DNA of 64,000 nucleotides from Mycoplasma tauri (GTDB lineage: Bacteria > Bacillota_I > Bacilli_A > Mycoplasmatales > Metamycoplasmataceae). Positions 19,680 through 30,408 of this stretch are shown here, piece after piece. Position 1 is the first letter of the stretch; each line of letters begins with the position of its first letter. Made by a program: the position numbers and the translations under genes. Location: contig NZ_CP070479.1 in the NCBI RefSeq assembly GCF_016925555.1, positions 558,001-622,000 of the forward strand. Reading direction: 5' to 3'. Below the pieces are notes generated by a model. The model had not been told where the DNA came from. It did no database searches and worked only from the letters and a program-made list of their open reading frames with translations.

Positions 19680-19820
19680 CTAAACTTTTAATAATATTTT
19701 TTTAATTTCTGTTATTTGTCATTTTTTAATTTTGATTTTTTCTCTGTGGTCTGATATTTCAAAATTTAATTGTTTTATATGGTCTTTTAAAACCTTTCTG
19801 TTAATTTTTGACTGTTTCAT
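19680..19820 (-). CDS. 46-aa basic protein of the helicase-methyltransferase cassette
   Basis: A short frame with a GGAGA binding site ahead of the ATG, in line with its neighbours. The product begins MKQSKINRKVLKDHIKQL, is rich in Lys and Ile and predicted helical, and has one TGA-Trp. No domain is recognised; small DNA-binding proteins of this type are common in phage and plasmid cassettes. It lies between the zinc-ribbon gene and the methyltransferase. Confidence 0.5.
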
Positions 19821-19836
19821 ATTTTCTCCATTTAAT

Positions 19837-19989
19837 CTATGCTAAACTCCACACGCCTGCATATTCTTGCACTTTTTCTAAGCAATTATTACTACATGCT
19901 AAAAAGTAACCAAATTTGTAAAATTTCGATTTTTTTTCTTCATGACAACCATCACAAATATTTTTTTCTTTCTTAATTTTGTGATTCAT
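19837..19989 (-). CDS. 50-aa zinc-ribbon-like protein
   Basis: The frame starts inside the 3' end of the helicase gene, overlapping it by 17 bases, which suggests coupled translation. The product has four cysteines arranged as CDGC (residues 12-15) and CSNNC (about 35-39), preceded by a basic N-terminus. This is a candidate zinc ribbon. No enzyme motif is present. Its place between a DnaB-like helicase and a methyltransferase points to DNA or replication-related binding. Confidence 0.55.
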   Translation of the reverse strand: MNHKIKKEKNICDGCHEEKKSKFYKFGYFLACSNNCLEKVQEYAGVWSLA

Positions 19990-20848
19990 AAAAAAGCCCT
20001 ATACTGTCGTTAAACTTTAGTTGTGTGGTTGTTGTGCGACCATTTCTGTTTTTTGCTATTGTAATCTGTGGTTCTCTTAAATTGCTTATTATTTCTTGTT
20101 GTGGTTCATATAAAAACATTATTACGTCTGCGTCTTGTTCTATGTTTCCACTTCCTTTTAAATCGCTAAAGGTTGGTGATAAATTAGTCTGCTTTTTATC
20201 ATATTCACGTGATAATTGAGATAAAACAAACATATTTAAATTATTAAATTTAGCTATACGTCTTAATTGTCTGCTTGCTTTTGCTAATTTTTCATATTCT
20301 AAGCCATTCCCTTTTAAGTCTAAAATTTGGAAATAATCAATAAAAATCGCTTTAATTACTTTACCAGGATTTTTACTGTTAAAAGTTTGTATAATTTCAC
20401 TTATTTTTTCAGTGGTTAATTCATTATTTGTTTTTTCATCAATATCGAAAATTAAAAGATTTTTATTCATTAAAAAAGACTGAGCTTCTTCAATTTGTGG
20501 CAAAACATCTAAATTTTCGCAATCCGTTAAATTAATTGATATTTTAGAATTTAAAGCCAAAAATTTTTTATATATATCTAATGCTGAAACTTCTAAACTA
20601 AAAAATAATAAATATTCGTTTTCTTTAATTTGTTTTAAAACGTTATTAATTAAATTAAGTAAAAAAGCTGTTTTACCTACTCCTGGCCTTGAAGCTAAAA
20701 AATAAATTTGCCTTGGTTGTAGACCTCCTATATTTTCATCAATAAAAAAGAAATTAGTTTTTAGTGGTTTAATTTTATTTTTATTGTTTTTTATTAAATC
20801 ATTAAATTTATTACTTAATTTTTCAAAATTTAATAATTCGTTAATCAT
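19973..20848 (-). CDS. DnaB-like replicative helicase, RecA-fold domain only
   Basis: DnaB helicases unwind DNA at replication forks as hexamers. The 291-aa product corresponds only to the C-terminal ATPase domain. Walker A is ASRPGVGKTAF (about residue 45), with a KALFIDYFQIL-like Walker B reading KAIFIDYFQIL (about 165). Motif H3 is NMFVLSQLSREYD, then SDLKGSGNIEQDADVIMFLY (about 235-254) with the conserved SGxIEQDAD, and the arginine-rich end KNRNGRTTTTQLKF. The usual N-terminal DnaB domain that binds primase is missing. This is unlikely to be the chromosomal dnaB. It is the first gene of a minus-strand cassette with two tiny proteins and a methyltransferase, as in small mycoplasma phages or plasmids. 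Confidence 0.85.
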   Translation of the reverse strand: MINELLNFEKLSNKFNDLIKNNKNKIKPLKTNFFFIDENIGGLQPRQIYFLASRPGVGKTAFLLNLINNVLKQIKENEYLLFFSLEVSALDIYKKFLALNSKISINLTDCENLDVLPQIEEAQSFLMNKNLLIFDIDEKTNNELTTEKISEIIQTFNSKNPGKVIKAIFIDYFQILDLKGNGLEYEKLAKASRQLRRIAKFNNLNMFVLSQLSREYDKKQTNLSPTFSDLKGSGNIEQDADVIMFLYEPQQEIISNLREPQITIAKNRNGRTTTTQLKFNDSIGLFYESQN

Positions 20849-21389
20849 TTTTTACTCCTATCCAGACTAAAGCACTAAATAGAATTAGGGGTATTTTTTT
20901 TCGGTACCCTCTTTATACAAGTAATTAATTTATTAAGTTTCATTTTATTGTTGGGTTGTATATATAAATATATTGTCCTTGTTTGGGTTCATTATTTAGA
21001 TAATGTCCTTAACTTCTCAACTCTTTTAAATCATTTCAAAACTAACGAATAATTAAAGAATAATAATAATAATTGTAGTCATAGTGTATATATTAATTAT
21101 TCCTTAAAAGGAATATTAATATATGCCTTGCTAAGTTATAGTTATTAATTTAAGTTATAAGATAGTTTTGAAATATAAAAACTTAATTAAATATTTCTAA
21201 TAGTTTTTAGTCTTATGTCTTTGAATTCTATAAACAAAAAAACACGCTTATTTTAACGTGTTCTTTATCTGGTTTAAGCCCTGGGACAATTACTATATAT
21301 AGCACTTTAAGGTGCATTATATATATATATATATATATATATCGGAAGAAAAACGTAAATTTATATCATAAAGAATCAATAATAAAACA
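20849..21389. other. Gene-free AT-rich segment with palindromes and a (TA)n tract
   Basis: No gene of useful length was found. A palindrome of about 36 bases, ATTAATTATTCCTT/AAGGAATATTAAT, lies at 21088-21124. A minus-strand terminator-like hairpin lies at 21233-21258, and a GCAC/GTGC hairpin and a (TA)13-like tract at 21301-21342. It is the presumed upstream and border region of the helicase cassette. Confidence 0.6.
21233..21345 (-). ncRNA. Possible small RNA ending in a terminator
   Basis: On the minus strand, after a (TA)n stretch that contains promoter-like TATA sequence, come a GCACCTTAAAGTGC hairpin, about 35 bases with CCCAGGGCTTAAACC, and a hairpin AACACG/CGTGTT followed by T7. No coding frame uses it and no minus-strand gene ends there. 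It could be a short regulatory RNA or just a terminator for read-through from rpmE. Low certainty. Confidence 0.25.
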
Positions 21390-21424
21390 AAAACAAGCTA
21401 AAGGTATTATTCTTAGCTTGTTTT
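21390..21424 (-). terminator. Terminator of rpmE
   Basis: AAAACAAGCTAA and TTAGCTTGTTTT form a perfect 12-bp stem with an 11-base loop, 19 bases past the rpmE stop. Its A/T-rich arms allow it to work in both directions. Confidence 0.8.
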
Positions 21425-21442
21425 AATAAATCGATTTCTTTT

Positions 21443-21655
21443 TTATTTGCCTTGTTTCTTAGCAAGTCTTTGATTAAATTTATCAACCATACCTGTTGCT
21501 TTTGTTTTTGTTCTGTCACCAGTATAAACAACGTGGCATCCTGAACAAACATCTATTGAAATTGTTTTTTTAGTTGAACCAAATTGAAATGTTTTTCCAC
21601 AAGTTGTGCACGCAGCATCAATTGTAAAATATTGTGGATGAATATCTTTTTTCAT
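21443..21655 (-). CDS. rpmE: 50S ribosomal protein L31
   Basis: bL31 lies at the subunit interface of the ribosome. The 70-aa product starts MKKDIHPQY and has CTTCG, then CSGCH, giving the zinc-binding form of L31 with CxxC pairs. It has an AGGAGAATT binding site. It lies 21 bases downstream of rpsD and is probably co-transcribed with it. Confidence 0.96.
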   Translation of the reverse strand: MKKDIHPQYFTIDAACTTCGKTFQFGSTKKTISIDVCSGCHVVYTGDRTKTKATGMVDKFNQRLAKKQGK

Positions 21656-21676
21656 AATAATTCTCCTTTATTTTTA

Positions 21677-22273
21677 CTATTTTGAATAGTGTTCAATAAC
21701 AAAGTTTTCTTTAACGTTTTGGTTCAATTCTGTTCTATCTGGTAATCTATCAAATTTTGCTTCGAAATTTTTAACAGTCATTCAAGCTGCTGCAGGTTTT
21801 GATTCTAAAGCAGCTTTAATTTGTGCATTATTTTGTGATTTTGTTTTAAGTGTAATTGTATCGCCAACAGAAATGTGCATTGAAGGAATGTCAGCATTTC
21901 TACCATTTAATAAAAAGTGACCATGATTAACTAATTGTCTAGCTTGTCTTCTTGTTGTTGCAAAACCTGCTCTAAAAACTAAGTTATCAAAACGGCTTTC
22001 AAGTAATTGAAGTAAGTTAGTACCGGCAACACCTTTCATCTTAATAGCTCTATTGTAAACCTTGTGTAATTGTTTTTCGCTTAAACCATAAAGAAATCTA
22101 ACTTTTTGTTTTTCATATAAATGTTGACCATAATCAGATAATTTAACACGCTTATTGCCATGTTGACCAGGTGCATATGTACGTTTTTTGCCTTTTGAAA
22201 ATTCTTTATCATTTTCAAGCAATGAAATGCCATAACGACGTGATTTTTTAAAAATAGGACCTAAATATCTCAT
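21677..22273 (-). CDS. rpsD: 30S ribosomal protein S4
   Basis: uS4 nucleates small-subunit assembly and binds 16S rRNA. The 198-aa product starts [15 protein letters not shown] and has RTYAPGQHG, the S4 RNA-binding domain with [21 protein letters not shown], and a C-terminal end that is reached only by reading one TGA as Trp (about residue 165). I chose the ATG at 22271-22273 because it gives the normal S4 start; upstream codons lie in the leader. The long foldable leader upstream suggests autoregulation by S4, as known in Bacillus and Escherichia. Confidence 0.96.
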
Positions 22274-22567
22274 TTTATTTTCCTTTCTTGTATGCATAAG
22301 AAGGAAGATAGTTTCTATTGATGCCATGCTATTCTAATGATTTCAGTCATTCAGCTTGCTTACTTTCAAATCTTTTGAAATAGCATACTTTTAGAACATA
22401 ACTATCTGCTGTAATATGCAATTTATATTTTAATATATAAGTTAAAAAAACAAAGTTTATATTTTTAATATTTATATGAATTAAAACTTTCAAATGTAAT
22501 TATTTGTGAATTTGACTAAAAAATCTATTTTATAAGCAGATAAGTCATCAATTCTTTTAAAGAATTA
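22274..22567 (-). promoter_or_regulatory. Structured 5' leader of rpsD
   Basis: The whole gap between the upstream gene and rpsD is gene-free. Within it, 22307-22406 can fold as a nested structure on the minus-strand RNA: GATAGTT/AACTATC outermost (22400-22406 with 22307-22313), then ATGCTATT/AATAGCAT (22326-22333 with 22379-22386), and inside this TTTCAAA/TTTGAAA and TGACTGAAATCA hairpins. This is a likely S4 autoregulatory leader. The match to known S4 leaders is not proven. Confidence 0.5.
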
Positions 22568-24079
22568 TTAATTTTTTGCTTTTTTTAATAACTTTTTAAT
22601 AAAAAATTTGCTTCGTATATAATCAAATTTTCAAGCTCGCATATTTTTATTTAATTCAAAACAAATTTGATACTCAATGCATATTTTGCTATTTTTATAG
22701 TCATACCACATTATCGTTTGGTGTTTTTTGTCGCTCATTAAAAATTTAGCGATTACGAATTTTTCGCTAATAAAAATATCAAAAATTTCATACTTATCAA
22801 ATATTTTATTTTTAGCATTTTGTTCAATAATAGATTTAATTTTATGAACATTTCTGCTATCAAATTTATATTCTTTAATAATTGATTTGACTTTCCCAAA
22901 ATTCTCACACAGAAGGTTATATTTAAAACTCAATAAGTTGTTTCTATTTGTATAACTATTCAACATCCAAACCAAACAAATTAAAAAGTAAAAATTATTA
23001 TTTATTTTTGAATACCTTGGATTAGCATTTACAGAGTCCAGTGTGTATGCAAAAAGGCAATTTTCATCCCACAAATATTTATAAATTGCTGTCGGATCAT
23101 AATAAACATATTTGATATTGTATTGATCAAGTAATTCAATAATTTGAAATGTCGCATTTTGGGGAATAACTACAAAAAGATTACTTACGTCAATAAATTT
23201 TGACCTTTTTATCTCATCAATTAAAAAATCTAAATAAATAAGAACTGCAGTATTTAATGTAACTTTCTTTAGCTTATAATTTAAATTTAAAGATATATCT
23301 AAATTAGTAAAACTATCAATGTTAATTATGCTTTGATATGGTCTTAAATTACTAACATTACTATGAAATAGCTTGTAAAAGAAATTATTTATTTTATTTT
23401 TTATAGTGTTTGATTTGATTTTAAAAGATGAATCATAATTTTTAAACAAATTCTCAATGAGCGTTAACGAATATAGATCATTTGTTAAAATCATATTTTT
23501 AGATCTATAGCGTTGTTTTACATTCGAAAATGCTTTTAAAATTTCGCTATTAGAAGCTTGCAATGTAACTAAATTATCTAAAGAAATTATTTTAGTTTCA
23601 TCTGCATGAATGTCATTATTAATCTTCGCCTTAGTTGGATTAATAAAAAAACTTTTATAAACTTCTCTATATTCTTGTTCAGATATGTAATAATTGTTTT
23701 TTAAATCATAAACATAAAAGTATATAAAATCACATTTTCTGCCAATTTTTAATTTCACAACATAATCGATATTATATTTTTTTGCTGCTAAAATATCAAG
23801 ACTTATATCTGTGCTACAATGACTATCATATTTAAATAAATTCTTGCGATTTAAAACATCAATATTTCATAAGGATTCAACTATATTATAGTGTTTTTCG
23901 TCACCTTGATAAGATATTAAAAAACTAGCATCATCTTTAATAATTGTTTTATAAATTAATTCAAATAAAAAAGAAATAGAAAAATCACTAATTGGATTTT
24001 TTCTATCACTTTTAATTAGGAGTGAATCACTACATAAAAAAAGCTCTTCTTTAGGTTCAAAAGTAAGCTTATTACTCAT
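22568..24079 (-). CDS. Uncharacterised protein, possibly a degenerate phosphohexomutase relative
   Basis: The 503-aa product passes through two TGA-Trp codons (about residues 71 and 483). No signal peptide or membrane helix is clear. No catalytic motif is recognised. In the last third, LFAYTLDSVNANPR followed by FYFLICLVWMLNSYTNRNNLL resembles the FxxEES-to-LLAWMANYYK stretch of phosphoglucomutase/phosphomannomutase domains 3-4, and LTNDLYSLTLIENLFKNY is also reminiscent. The active-site serine loop and EES motif are not present. It may be an inactive paralog. It starts 35 bases after the gyrA stop, so it is probably transcribed with it. The resemblance is weak and needs a profile search. Confidence 0.5.
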
Positions 24080-24113
24080 AAATTTCTCCTTTTTTCTCTA
24101 GTTTTCAGATTTT

Positions 24114-26840
24114 TTATTCTTCATACTCTTTAGTTTCTAGTGAAATTTCTTGAGTTGCAGCTATAATATCTTGAATATATTTTTCTGCTTTTTCTTTAGC
24201 TTCTAAATCTGTATCATCGTTAAATTTGATTATTTCAACAGCTTGTATTTCTTCATTCTTCTTCAAGTTTATAAGTTTAACACCTTTTGAAGCTCTACCA
24301 GTTGTACTTATTTGATTAATTTCTGTTCTAATTGTAAGACCACTTGTGGTAATAATTAAAATTTCATCTCCTGGATTAACAAAACGTGCAAATACTAAAT
24401 TTCCAGCTGATGCAGAGTTAATACCCTTTACACCTTTGCCACCTCTTTTGGTTAGTCTGAACAATGAATGATGGGTAATCTTACCAAAACCTTTTCTTCC
24501 AATTGTCAAGATTAATTCACCTTCGCTACTTGATGATGAAGAAATACAGCTTTGGTTTTCATCTAATTTAATACCTCTAACACCTGTAGCAACTCTAGAT
24601 AATGGTCTGAAATCTTTTGACTCAAATTTAATTACTCTTTGTTCATTATTTGCAAGTAAAATTAAGTCATCATCACCAACTATTGTGGCCCTTACTAACT
24701 CATCACCTTCTCTGAGCTTAAATGCATATTTACCATTTGCATTAATTTTTGCATACTCTTCAAGATTTGTCTTTTTAATGATTCCAAACTTAGTAGCTGT
24801 GAATAAATATTTATCGTTTGAATAATCATCTGCAGGAAGCATAGATACTATTCGCTCACCTTCATCAACTTTTAGTGATGGAACAATATTTATGAATGAT
24901 GTCCCTTTTGATTGTCTATTTAATTCTGGAATATTGTAAGCTCTAATTCTATAAACACGGGCTTGGTTTGAAAATAGTAACAAATCAGTGTGGGTATTTG
25001 TTGTAACAATTGACGCTATGTCATCATCATTGTATGTTTTCATTGTAGTGATGCCAATTCCACCTCTTCTTTGTGTACGATATTCATCAAGACTTAATCT
25101 TTTTACATAACCTTTTGTGCTTGTAGTAATAACAATATCTTTTTGTGGAATTAAATCTTCATCATCAATTGCACTATTAATATTGTTGTTTATAAGTGTG
25201 CGACGCTTGTCGCCATATTTAGACTTGATTTCAGTTAATTCATCAACAATGAGATCAATTAATAAATCACGGTTTTGTAAAATTTTAACTATTTTATCAA
25301 TCTCTATGCTTAATAATCTTATTTCTTCAAGCATATTATCAATTGCTAAACCAGTTAATCTTCCTAAACGCATATCAACAATAGCTTTAGTTTGCTTTTC
25401 ACTTAAATTAAAGTGTTTTGAAAGATTATTTTGTGCTTCTTGATCTGTCTTTGATTGCTTAATAATTTTTATTACTTCATCAATGTTTTGAACAGCAATT
25501 TTTAATCCTTCAAGAATATGCATCCTATCTTTTGCTTTTTCAAGATCATATTGAAGTCTTCTAGTCACTACTTCTTCTTGGTGTTTTAAGTAAACTTCGA
25601 GAGCATATTTTATATTCAATAATTTAGGTTCGCCATTAACAAGTGCAACAAAATTAACATTGTAGTTTGTTTGCAATGGAGTTTGTTTATAAAGTTTATT
25701 TAAAATAACTTCAGGAAATTCGCCTTTTTTAACATCAATAACAATCCTTATTCCATCACGATTAGATTCATCTCTTAAATCTTGAATACCATCAATAGAT
25801 TTATCCTTCATAAGTTGTGCAATTTTTTCAATAATTGCAATCTTTCTTATTTCATAAGGAATTTCAGTAACAATAATTCTACTTTTGCCATTTGATAGAT
25901 ATTCAATTTTTGACACAGATCTCATAGGTATTGAACCTTTACCTGTTTCATAAGCCTCTTTTATGCCTTTTTTGCCCATAATCATAGCGCCTGTTGGAAA
26001 ATCAGGTCCTGGCATATGTTCCATTATTTCGTCGATAGTTATTTCAGGTTTTCTAGCTAGAGCAATTGTCGCATCTATTGCTTCAGAAAGATTATGAGGT
26101 GGAATACTTGTTGCCATACCAACTGCAATACCAGAGCCACCAGAAACAAGCAAATTAGGAAAACGAGAAGGCAAGACAGCAGGTTCTTTTTCTGATGCAT
26201 CATAATTATCTACAAAATTGACAGTATCTTTTTTAATACCATCAAGCATTTCCATAGCCAACTTGGACATTCTAGCTTCTGTATAACGCATAGCAGCTGC
26301 TTGATCACCATCAATTGAACCAAAATTACCATGGCCATCAACTAAAGGATAACGCATTGAAAAGTCTTGAGCCATTCTAACCATAGCTTCATATACAGAT
26401 GAGTCGCCATGTGGGTGATACTTACCTAGAACATCACCAACTATTCTAGCGCTTTTTCTATGCTGAGTTCCGGCAGTTATACCTAATTCATTCATGTCAA
26501 ATAAAATTCTACGATGAACAGGCTTAAGTCCATCTCTTGCATCTGGCAAAGCACGAGAAACAATAACACTCATTGCATACTCAAGGAAAGACTGCTTCAT
26601 TTCCTTAGCAACAAATATTGGAACTATTCCATTTTGTTCCTGTTCAATTAATTGTGGTTTAACTTGGTATTCTGGTTTATTTTGTGGTATGTCTTCCTCT
26701 TCATCATCATCTTTAACTTCAGTTGGTTTTTTAAATGCTATAAAAAGTTCACTAGTTTCTTCTTGTTCATCAACATTATCTAGATCTAAATCATTTTCAG
26801 ATTTAACTAATTCTTTTTCATCATCAATTTTATTTGTCAT
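24114..26840 (-). CDS. gyrA: DNA gyrase subunit A
   Basis: GyrA cuts and rejoins DNA as part of the A2B2 gyrase that introduces negative supercoils. In the 908-aa product the winged-helix region has [12 protein letters not shown] (about 142-153), the catalytic Tyr is in [10 protein letters not shown] (about 186), and the C-terminal domain has the GyrA box QRRGGIG, which separates it from ParC. The quinolone-resistance region has Ser and Glu at the positions of E. coli Ser83 and Asp87, a susceptible-type arrangement. An unusual acidic extension of about 70 residues (Asp/Glu-rich) precedes the canonical start. The downstream 503-aa gene is close by. Divergent to gltX. Confidence 0.96.
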   Translation of the reverse strand: MTNKIDDEKELVKSENDLDLDNVDEQEETSELFIAFKKPTEVKDDDEEEDIPQNKPEYQVKPQLIEQEQNGIVPIFVAKEMKQSFLEYAMSVIVSRALPDARDGLKPVHRRILFDMNELGITAGTQHRKSARIVGDVLGKYHPHGDSSVYEAMVRMAQDFSMRYPLVDGHGNFGSIDGDQAAAMRYTEARMSKLAMEMLDGIKKDTVNFVDNYDASEKEPAVLPSRFPNLLVSGGSGIAVGMATSIPPHNLSEAIDATIALARKPEITIDEIMEHMPGPDFPTGAMIMGKKGIKEAYETGKGSIPMRSVSKIEYLSNGKSRIIVTEIPYEIRKIAIIEKIAQLMKDKSIDGIQDLRDESNRDGIRIVIDVKKGEFPEVILNKLYKQTPLQTNYNVNFVALVNGEPKLLNIKYALEVYLKHQEEVVTRRLQYDLEKAKDRMHILEGLKIAVQNIDEVIKIIKQSKTDQEAQNNLSKHFNLSEKQTKAIVDMRLGRLTGLAIDNMLEEIRLLSIEIDKIVKILQNRDLLIDLIVDELTEIKSKYGDKRRTLINNNINSAIDDEDLIPQKDIVITTSTKGYVKRLSLDEYRTQRRGGIGITTMKTYNDDDIASIVTTNTHTDLLLFSNQARVYRIRAYNIPELNRQSKGTSFINIVPSLKVDEGERIVSMLPADDYSNDKYLFTATKFGIIKKTNLEEYAKINANGKYAFKLREGDELVRATIVGDDDLILLANNEQRVIKFESKDFRPLSRVATGVRGIKLDENQSCISSSSSSEGELILTIGRKGFGKITHHSLFRLTKRGGKGVKGINSASAGNLVFARFVNPGDEILIITTSGLTIRTEINQISTTGRASKGVKLINLKKNEEIQAVEIIKFNDDTDLEAKEKAEKYIQDIIAATQEISLETKEYEE

Positions 26841-27033
26841 AGCTCTTTGCTCCTAACATGATATGAAATATTTTTTATTAAAAAATATTATTAAAATATT
26901 AATTTTAATTATATTATAAAAAGACAATAAAGGATAACTAAATAAATATACATTTATAAGCATAATAAAGTAAGTGTTTTTAATAATTAGTGAGTATAAT
27001 TTATTAAAAATAACTTTCAATTTTGGAGGAATA

Positions 27034-28418
<1,385 letters not shown>

Positions 28419-28428
<10 letters not shown>

Positions 28429-28826
28429 TTTTTAAATCGCTAGTTAAGCAACCAAATGTAGAAGATACACATGTAAATATAGAAGTTCAAGCTAACTGTG
28501 AAACATTTGTTGACGATAAATTGAATGAATGAAAAATTTTTACATTCAAGGAAAGTGAAAATGACATAGCTGTAAGATTTGAAATTTCTACTAATAAATT
28601 AAGAATTTATAGAGATAACGCGTCTTTAATTTTTGAATTAGGTGTAAAAAATCATAATTCAACTATAGATACTTCAAGTAAAACATTTATTCCTATTACG
28701 ACACTATTAAAATCTATAGATTTTGAAAAAAATAAAGCTAATTATGAACTTTATATACAAAATAAAGAAAGTAACTCTGAGGTGTTGATTTCCGAATGCT
28801 TTGTTGAACTTGAAATAAAAAAATAG
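28419..28826 (+). CDS. Small beta-rich protein, possibly DUF1934/YwiB-like
   Basis: The ATG overlaps the gltX end by ten bases. The 135-aa product is predicted to be mostly beta-strand (for example ISTNKLRIYRDNASLIFEL and FIPITTLL) and lacks signal peptide, membrane helices or enzyme motifs. The size and strand pattern resemble calycin-like YwiB/DUF1934 proteins, which occur next to tRNA-synthetase genes in Firmicutes. This is only a loose similarity. A terminator follows directly. Confidence 0.5.
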
Positions 28827-28850
28827 TCCAAACAAGGGCTATTTTTTGAT
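28822..28850 (+). terminator. Terminator of gltX operon
   Basis: AATAGTCC and GGGCTATT pair (one G-U) around AAACAA and are followed by TTTTT. The stop codon of the preceding gene lies in the left arm. Confidence 0.8.
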
Positions 28851-28859
28851 TGATGATTA

Positions 28860-28982
28860 TTATTTACTTTTGTTTTCTTCTGCTCTAGCAGCTCTTCTCT
28901 TGTCACGCGCTTCTTCTAATCTTAATTTATGTACTCTTTTTGCAGCACGTAATTTGTTTTTAATTCTTGTTACTTTACGCAT
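28860..28982 (-). CDS. 40-aa highly basic conserved-type protein
   Basis: A short frame on the minus strand between metK and the gltX operon. The product starts MRKVTRIKNKLRAAKRVHK and ends in an Arg/Ala/Glu-rich helix. It is nearly all Lys, Arg, Ala and Glu and would form one long helix. An AAATGAAAGCGAGC stretch precedes the start, with a weak binding site. The composition suggests binding to RNA, possibly the ribosome, but no family is recognised. It is not the standard S21 sequence. Confidence 0.55.
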   Translation of the reverse strand: MRKVTRIKNKLRAAKRVHKLRLEEARDKRRAARAEENKSK

Positions 28983-29063
28983 TATTGCTCGCTTTCATTT
29001 CTAAATTTTAAGTATTATAAATTTTAGCATAAAAAAGTTATTTTAAATCATTATTTTTATTGA

Positions 29064-30203
29064 CTATTTTAAGTTTAAATATTCTTTTATTTCTTTAACT
29101 TTATCAAGTTTTTCTCATGTAAATTCATTATTTTTTCTCCCAAAATGACCATAACATGCTGTGTTTTGATAAATTGGTTTTCTAAGTTGTAATTTATCAA
29201 TTATTGCTTTTGGTCTTAGGTCAAAAATTGAATTTATAACTTCAATTATTTTATCATTAGAAATTACTCCAGTACCAAAAGTATCTATAAAAATTGAAAC
29301 TGGTGATGCTACACCTATAGCATATGAAACTTGGATTTCTATTTTTTTAGCAACACCAGCAGCCACTAAGTTTTTAGCAATTCATCTACATGCATAAGCA
29401 GCTGAACGATCAACCTTTGTTGCATCTTTACCACTAAATGCTCCGCCACCATGATGTGCTGATCCACCATAAGTATCTACTATTATTTTTCTGCCTGTTA
29501 AACCTGCATCTCCAACGATACCACCAATTACAAATCTTCCTGTTGGATTAATCAAAATTTTTAAAGGAGTATCAAGATTATACTCCAACAACACTGGTTT
29601 AATTATTTTATCTTTTATCACTGTTTTAAAATTATTTTCGTCAAAATTTTCACTATGTTGACATGAAAATAAAACTGTATCAACAGAAACTTTATCTCCA
29701 GTATAATCTAGCGTAACTTGAGTTTTCATATCCGCTTTAGCATCCTGGAATTGACCATTATTCCTTAACTCATTAGCTTTATAAATTATTTTGTGAGCCA
29801 ATGTTATTGCTAATGGCATGTATTCTGGTGATTCATCAGAAGCATAACCAAACATTATTCCTTGATCTCCGGCGCCAATTTCATCATCATCTAAAACAAC
29901 ACCTTGGGCAATATCAGGGCTTTGTGTTTTGATATTAGTCATAACTTTTATGTTTTCGTTTCTGTAACTGTCGTCAATAGAATAAAGAACTTTAAGTGCT
30001 TTAGTTTTAAAATCTACTATAGCGTTAGATGAAACTTCACCAGTTATGTAAATTTGATTACCTGATGCTACAGTTTCAATAGCCACTCTAGAATTCTCAT
30101 CTTGTTTTAAATATTCATCTAAAATTGCATCACTAATTTGATCACAAATTTTATCTGGGTGTCCTGGTCCAACAGATTCGCTTGTAAATAATATTTTGTT
30201 CAT
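29064..30203 (-). CDS. metK: S-adenosylmethionine synthetase
   Basis: MetK makes S-adenosylmethionine from methionine and ATP. The 379-aa enzyme has [21 protein letters not shown] at its start, [12 protein letters not shown] (about 113-124), [19 protein letters not shown] and the [19 protein letters not shown] loop. One TGA-Trp occurs at about residue 274 and another near the C-terminus; both are needed for the full product. It is preceded by a SAM-I-type riboswitch and terminator, so it is probably feedback-regulated by its own product. It supplies the donor for trmD and the methyltransferase in this window. Confidence 0.97.
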
Positions 30204-30362
30204 AAAAAAAAACTCCTTAAATGCAAATGCATAAAAGGAGTTTACCTGCTTTAATTATACTAAGCATGTTGGATTTTATTCCCTTGCTATCCACCTTACT
30301 ACTGCAGGTTGGCTTGTTTCACAGCTAGCTAAGCTCCACAACTCTTTATGCATTCTTATGAA
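30204..30362 (-). promoter_or_regulatory. SAM-I-type riboswitch upstream of metK
   Basis: On the minus strand the leader has AGAGTTGTGGAG, GTGAAAC, GCCAACCTGCAG, then AAGGTGGATAGCAA and AATCC, in the order of the S-box (SAM-I) core AGAG-GUGGAG, GAUGAAACC, GGCAACC, AAGGUGC-AA and UCC. After the aptamer, AAACTCCTT (30235-30243) and AAGGAGTTT (30210-30218) form a stem extended by ATGC-AAAT-GCAT and followed by T8, i.e. a terminator directly before the ATG. The same stem contains the AAGGAG binding site, so it can block transcription, translation or both when SAM is bound. Divergence from the consensus is considerable. Confidence 0.8.
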
Positions 30363-30408
30363 AGAATTTTAACCTAAAATTTTAAACACGGCACAAAATA
30401 TTTCATTT

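Noticed and set aside
21316-21342. (TA)n tract read as a phase-variable promoter of rpmE
   Set aside because: It lies downstream of rpmE, not upstream, and no variable-surface gene is near; it is kept only as part of a border or small-RNA suggestion.
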